Assembly (NCBI GenBank): GCA_913020685.1 | Contig: CAJWAY010000040.1 | Coordinates: 1-10,066 of the forward strand | DNA: 10,066 nt | Direction of reading: 5' to 3' | Source: an uncultured Flavobacteriaceae bacterium | GTDB lineage: Bacteria > Bacteroidota > Bacteroidia > Flavobacteriales > Flavobacteriaceae | Shown here: in pieces, positions 6,237 through 10,066 of the stretch | How positions within the stretch are numbered: position 1 is the stretch's first letter | Layout: the number at the start of each line of letters is the position of its first letter | Position numbers and translations under genes: made by a program | Notes under the pieces: generated by a model | The model's input: the letters and a program-made list of their open reading frames with translations, nothing else | Database searches by the model: none | Told to the model about the DNA's origin: nothing

Positions 6237-7661
6237 CTATAAGCTAATGGTTATGCCAAAATAAAATTCTAGTACTTTCAATTTAAAAATATAATCAAAT
6301 TTAGCCCTGACACGGTCTGAGGATGCAGTTTCAAAGCGCTGTTTGATTTGGTTAAAATCAAATATATTCATGACTCCAGCCTCAAAACGGTTGACAGCAT
6401 CTTCATAGGCTTTTCTCCTTGCCAATTCAGTTTTTTGCGCTGCTTCATAAAATTTATAGGCCCCTTCAGCATTGTTGTAGGCTTGATTAATAGTATTTTC
6501 CAAGTTGAGTTTTTCTTGCTCTAATTGATTTTGAGATCGCAACAGATTAACTTTAGTGCGCTCCACTCTATTTCTTGCAATAAAACCATTGAAAATTGGT
6601 ATATTAAGGCTTAAACCTATATTGTGTCCTGCATTGAGATCAAATTGCTCACTAAAAGGAACTGGACTGATGGCCTTATTGCCTTCAACGGAACGTAATA
6701 CGGGTTCTTTGGTCGAGGATAAAAACCCAATGGGAACATCAGTGAAATTTCCATCTCCAACAATCCTATCAGCATATGACACACGAGTATTATAGCCATA
6801 AAAAGCACTGAGACTCGGCTGTAGTGTTCCTTTTGCCAACTCCACATCTTTTTCAGCAATTGCAATATTGGTTATTGAGAGTTGAATGTCTTTTCTGTGA
6901 GTCAACGCTTTTTCAAATATATCCTTGGGATTCTGGAATAAAATCTGCCCAAAAGGAGCCTCTATGTCAATAGATACCACATCAAAATTTTCATAATCGG
7001 TGATTAGTAGCATTTGAGCCAGATTGATTTTAGAGAGCCTTAAATTATTTTCTGCTTGAATTAACGCTTGTTCCTGTGTTGCAATGGTTGCCTGAATTTC
7101 CAACAAATCGTATTTTACCATGGTCCCTGCATCAATCATTTTTTGAGTCCGCTCTGCATCCTTAAGGGAAATTTCCAACTGTGATTTTTGGACATCTAAT
7201 ATTTCGACATTAAACAATATTTGTAAATAGGCATTTGCTACCATCAAACGCACATCATCTTTCATATCTTCCAATTGATATTCACCTGCTAAAATGGCAA
7301 GGTTTGCTCTATGTAACTGATTTAAATTCCTAAGACCATTGTAAATATCAATATTCAAGCTGGCTCCAAAAGAGGAGTATTGTGTGGTTCTGTTTTCCAA
7401 AATACCTCTGGTAATGTCCTGATTCAAACCTATATTCCAAGTATGGTTAGCCTGAGCATTTAATGTAGGTAAGAAGCTCCCTTTAGCTTCATCTTTATTA
7501 ATTTCTGCATCGTTAAGAGCTAGTTCACTCAGTTTGACACTTATATTTCTTTCAATTGCCATGTCAATACATTCAATGAGAGTCATGGATTGGTTTTGAG
7601 CCATTAAATCAAATTTCAGTGTCAGGAAGACGAGTAAAAAGAAGAGTTGGATTGGTTTCAT
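6237..7661 (-). CDS. TolC-family outer-membrane efflux channel
   Basis: A 474-residue outer-membrane efflux protein that would form the trimeric exit duct of a tripartite exporter. The signal peptide is residues 1–21 with likely cleavage before Gln22 (LMA/Q). Two related halves follow, as expected of the OEP fold. Long periplasmic helices alternate with paired barrel strands, and the strand segments SLNIDIYNGLRNLNQ (101–115) and SLNIPIFNGFIARNR (351–365) are clear internal repeats. The EAGVMNIFDFNQIKQRF stretch (427–443) is the usual late-helix motif. A polar loop (about 298–340) between barrel strands of the second half is the likely surface-exposed part. It begins 6 bp after the adaptor gene and is the third gene of the efflux operon. 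The substrate cannot be deduced. There is no sign of truncation. Confidence 0.93.
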   Translation of the reverse strand: MKPIQLFFLLVFLTLKFDLMAQNQSMTLIECIDMAIERNISVKLSELALNDAEINKDEAKGSFLPTLNAQANHTWNIGLNQDITRGILENRTTQYSSFGASLNIDIYNGLRNLNQLHRANLAILAGEYQLEDMKDDVRLMVANAYLQILFNVEILDVQKSQLEISLKDAERTQKMIDAGTMVKYDLLEIQATIATQEQALIQAENNLRLSKINLAQMLLITDYENFDVVSIDIEAPFGQILFQNPKDIFEKALTHRKDIQLSITNIAIAEKDVELAKGTLQPSLSAFYGYNTRVSYADRIVGDGNFTDVPIGFLSSTKEPVLRSVEGNKAISPVPFSEQFDLNAGHNIGLSLNIPIFNGFIARNRVERTKVNLLRSQNQLEQEKLNLENTINQAYNNAEGAYKFYEAAQKTELARRKAYEDAVNRFEAGVMNIFDFNQIKQRFETASSDRVRAKFDYIFKLKVLEFYFGITISL

Positions 7662-7667
7662 GTATAA

Positions 7668-8795
7668 TTATTTTTTAGCAGAATCGTCTTCCTCGCCAAT
7701 TTTGATGGGTTCTGTCTTATTCCATACTTTTATTTTATCCTCCATACTAAGACCAGAAATGATTTCCACATTAATTCCATCAGAAATTCCCAGTTCAATA
7801 TTTTTTCTTTCAAACGTACCCTTGTCGTTTTTTACTTCAACATATGGATCATTGGAAATTTTATCAAATTGCAGTAATGCCTCTGATATACCCATTATGC
7901 TATCTTTTTTTTCAAGCACTAATGAAGCATTGGCACTGTATCCTGCTCGTATAAAAATCGAATTATCCAAATAAACATCTCCTTCGATTTTGAACTGAAC
8001 GGTTCCTTGATCTTCATTACCTTTTGGAGCAATAAACTTTAACCTGGCATCAAAATCTTTGTCTTGAATGGCTCCTAGCTTTACAGTAAGAGGCATCCCA
8101 ACGGTTAGCCTTGAAACTTCAGCCTCATCTACCTTACCCTCAAAAATCATTTTGTTCAGATCTGCAACTGTGGCTATTGTTGTTCCGGCGTTGAAATTAT
8201 TACTTTCAATTACTTGATCCCCTTCTTTTACTGGAATTTCTAAGATAGTTCCCGCAACAGTTGCTCGAATGTTAGTATTAGCAATAGTAGAACCCCCAGC
8301 AGAACCAAGCTTTATAATTTGAAGATCAGAGCGAGCATTTTTCACATTTTGCTCAGCCTGATCATAGCTTAGCTTAGCATTGTCAAATTGTTGTTTGGAG
8401 ATGATTTCCTTTTCAAATAAAGATTGATTCCTTTTGAATTCAACCTCGGCGTTCCTCAACAAAATTAATGTATTTGAAAGTCTTCCCTTTGCACTATTTA
8501 ATGTTTGTTCGTTTGGCACGACTTTCACTTTGGCTAACAAATCTCCATTGATTACTAAATCACCCTCATCAACAAAAAGTTTTTCTATGATCCCTGAAAT
8601 CTGAGGTTTGATTTCTACTTCATCCTCTGGAATAACTGTACCGGTAACTACAGTCTTTTTTTCAATACTTTGAATCATCGGAGTCTGAACGTCATATTCG
8701 ACCAAAGGTTTACTGTTGGTTTTTATGAAATAAAGTGTTGCAAAAATAGCTCCAAAAACAAGCAAAGCAATTCCTAAATATTTTAAAATTTTCAT
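7668..8795 (-). CDS. MacA-like periplasmic adaptor (membrane fusion protein)
   Basis: A 375-residue adaptor that should link the inner-membrane ABC permease to the TolC-like channel across the periplasm. An N-terminal transmembrane anchor (about 6–24) is followed by the first lipoyl half (about 57–92, IKPQISGIIEKLFVDEGDLV), an alpha-helical hairpin (about 93–165) and the second lipoyl half (about 172–212, IRATVAGTILEIPVKEGDQV). A beta-barrel domain (about 214–295) and a membrane-proximal domain to about 363 complete the fold, with a charged tail EEDDSAKK. The hairpin is compact, as in MacA/RND-type adaptors rather than long HlyD types. It sits 14 bp after the permease gene and 6 bp before the tolC-like gene, so coexpression is nearly certain. 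General databases may label it an RND adaptor, but the permease beside it points to an ABC (MacAB-type) pump. The substrate is unknown. Confidence 0.92.
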   Translation of the reverse strand: MKILKYLGIALLVFGAIFATLYFIKTNSKPLVEYDVQTPMIQSIEKKTVVTGTVIPEDEVEIKPQISGIIEKLFVDEGDLVINGDLLAKVKVVPNEQTLNSAKGRLSNTLILLRNAEVEFKRNQSLFEKEIISKQQFDNAKLSYDQAEQNVKNARSDLQIIKLGSAGGSTIANTNIRATVAGTILEIPVKEGDQVIESNNFNAGTTIATVADLNKMIFEGKVDEAEVSRLTVGMPLTVKLGAIQDKDFDARLKFIAPKGNEDQGTVQFKIEGDVYLDNSIFIRAGYSANASLVLEKKDSIMGISEALLQFDKISNDPYVEVKNDKGTFERKNIELGISDGINVEIISGLSMEDKIKVWNKTEPIKIGEEDDSAKK

Positions 8796-8809
8796 ATTGT
8801 AAAGTTTTG

Positions 8810-10066
8810 TTATTCTTCTCTTAAAGCGTCTATTGGTTTAATACTAACAGCCCGCTGAGCAGGGATAAGTCCAATCAGTGTTCCCAATACTACCATTATA
8901 AATAGTGCCCCAAGAACCAGTGGAATCGGCACTGTTGGATTGGTATATGGAAAATCAGATAAGTCCTGAGTTGTCAAATTGATAATAGCCAAAACAGCGG
9001 CCCCCAAAATTATACCAACTAAACCGGCAATGAGTGTCAAAAAAACAGACTCTAATAAAATTTGAGTTCTTACCTCTCCTGGAGTAGCTCCCAACGCACG
9101 TCTTACTCCTAACTCTTTAGTTCGTTCTTTTACAGAAATCAGTAATATGTTTCCAATACCAATCACTCCTGCTAAAATAGTTGCTAATCCAACTACTAAA
9201 GATAAAAATGTCATCCCATTGGCAAAGCCACTGATCTTATTAAATACCTCTCCCAGGTTGAACGACCCAAAAGCTCTGTCATCTTCTGGAGCCACCTTGT
9301 GTATTTTTTTTAATACATCCTTGACGTTTTTTTCTACCGTTACAACGTCGGCATCCGCATACGCTGCGATGGTGAACCAATCGACATTTTCACCGGTATT
9401 ATATAAATTTCTGAAGGTATTAAAGGGAATAAAAATGTCCCCATCAGATTCAAAACCCCCTCCTTCTAGATACTTATGAACTCCTATTACTTGGAAATAT
9501 ACATTGTTGATACGAATGTATTTTCCCACGGGGTTTTCATCTTCCTCAAACAACTCCTCTTGAGTCCTTTCACCAATGACACAAACTTTACGATTTTTTT
9601 GCTGGTCCTCTTCATTGATAAATCGGCCACCATTATAAATTTTTTTTGTGGCTATTTTTGTATACTCTGGATAATCTCCATAGATATTGTAAGAACGAGA
9701 TATTTCCTTGTAAACAACACTGGCAGGTTGACTGCCTCCAAATACGCCCCTAGCATTTCTTGGAGCTATATATCGAATTTCAGGTATTTGGAGCTTTAAA
9801 TCCTCAACATTAGAAATGGTAAATCTAGGATATCTTCCCACCATAAACCCCGCATATGGAACACTAGTTCTTTGAGGCCACACAAACATAGAGTTCATAG
9901 CCATACCTTGAAATTCTCGTTCAAAACCATTGTCTAACCCTTTTGCAGCACCAGATAAGGTTATATAAATAAAAATCCCCCACAATACACCAATAACAGT
10001 AATAATAGTTCGGGTCTTATTCTTGGCAATAGAGCCAAAAATCTCCTGCCATGTGTCGAAATCAAA
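8810..10066 (-). CDS. MacB/FtsX-type ABC transporter permease (5' end off the edge)
   Basis: A permease subunit of a MacAB-like exporter, with 418 codons visible. The frame stays open to the window edge, where the residues FDFDTWQEIFGSIAKNKTRT match the usual N-terminus of Bacteroidota members, so only one or a few codons should be missing. A TTG at 9985 could be mistaken for a start, but it falls inside the first membrane segment. Order: a first transmembrane helix (about 20–38), a large periplasmic MacB-PCD domain (about 45–280), then three C-terminal helices (about 285–311, 338–363, 381–402) of the FtsX fold. The cytoplasmic coupling segment VKERTKELGVRRALGATPGEV (about 312–332) contacts the ATPase, and the C-terminus KPIDALREE is typical. 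No nucleotide-binding domain is fused, so a separate ATPase must partner it. It is the first visible gene of the efflux operon. The cargo is unknown. Confidence 0.93.
   Translation of the reverse strand, partial: FDFDTWQEIFGSIAKNKTRTIITVIGVLWGIFIYITLSGAAKGLDNGFEREFQGMAMNSMFVWPQRTSVPYAGFMVGRYPRFTISNVEDLKLQIPEIRYIAPRNARGVFGGSQPASVVYKEISRSYNIYGDYPEYTKIATKKIYNGGRFINEEDQQKNRKVCVIGERTQEELFEEDENPVGKYIRINNVYFQVIGVHKYLEGGGFESDGDIFIPFNTFRNLYNTGENVDWFTIAAYADADVVTVEKNVKDVLKKIHKVAPEDDRAFGSFNLGEVFNKISGFANGMTFLSLVVGLATILAGVIGIGNILLISVKERTKELGVRRALGATPGEVRTQILLESVFLTLIAGLVGIILGAAVLAIINLTTQDLSDFPYTNPTVPIPLVLGALFIMVVLGTLIGLIPAQRAVSIKPIDALREE

Noticed and set aside
6660..6720. The TolC loop peptide EPVLRSVEGN resembles peptides read from short palindromic repeats scattered in some Bacteroidota genomes.
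   Set aside because: The DNA shows only a poor inverted repeat here, there is no second copy in the window, and a variable loop of this length is usual in this position of related channels.
9147..9799. Two plus-strand open frames opposite the permease gene.
   Set aside because: They lie antisense to a strongly recognisable permease and their translations look like reversed membrane-domain coding sequence, not real proteins.

Overview
The window reads as chromosomal DNA of a Bacteroidota bacterium. The DNA is AT-rich. Several signal peptides appear to be cut just before a Gln, as is common in this phylum. The gene run uppS–bamA–skp–skp and the NifU-family protein with a doubled N-terminal domain are typical of the phylum. 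I cannot assign class or genus. All genes look like core housekeeping or common efflux functions. I see no mobile element, CRISPR array, tRNA or rRNA, and no clearly new system.

Layout. (1) Bases 1–3962, plus strand, form an envelope-biogenesis operon: the 3' end of uppS (undecaprenyl diphosphate synthase), bamA (outer-membrane protein assembly), then two skp/ompH-type periplasmic chaperone genes. It closes at a strong bidirectional hairpin terminator (3982–4010). (2) Bases 4014–4523, minus strand, encode a gamma-carbonic-anhydrase-like left-handed beta-helix protein, convergent with the skp genes. (3) A 78-bp divergent spacer (4524–4601) separates it from a plus-strand NifU-family Fe-S scaffold gene (4602–5498). 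(4) That gene converges with tsaB (5500–6183, minus), needed for the tRNA t6A37 modification, with only one base between the stop codons. (5) Bases 6237–10066, minus strand, hold a tight tripartite efflux operon transcribed right to left: a MacB/FtsX-type ABC permease running off the right edge, a MacA-like adaptor, and a TolC-like outer-membrane channel. tsaB may be read through from it.

How they work together. UppS makes the lipid carrier for peptidoglycan and surface glycans. BamA inserts outer-membrane proteins that Skp-type chaperones carry across the periplasm. TolC is itself an outer-membrane protein that would depend on that machinery. The efflux operon lacks its ATPase within the window, so that subunit must be encoded elsewhere, probably just beyond the right edge. 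The points most worth a second look are the non-ATG start of bamA overlapping uppS, and the asymmetric doubled N-domain of the NifU protein.
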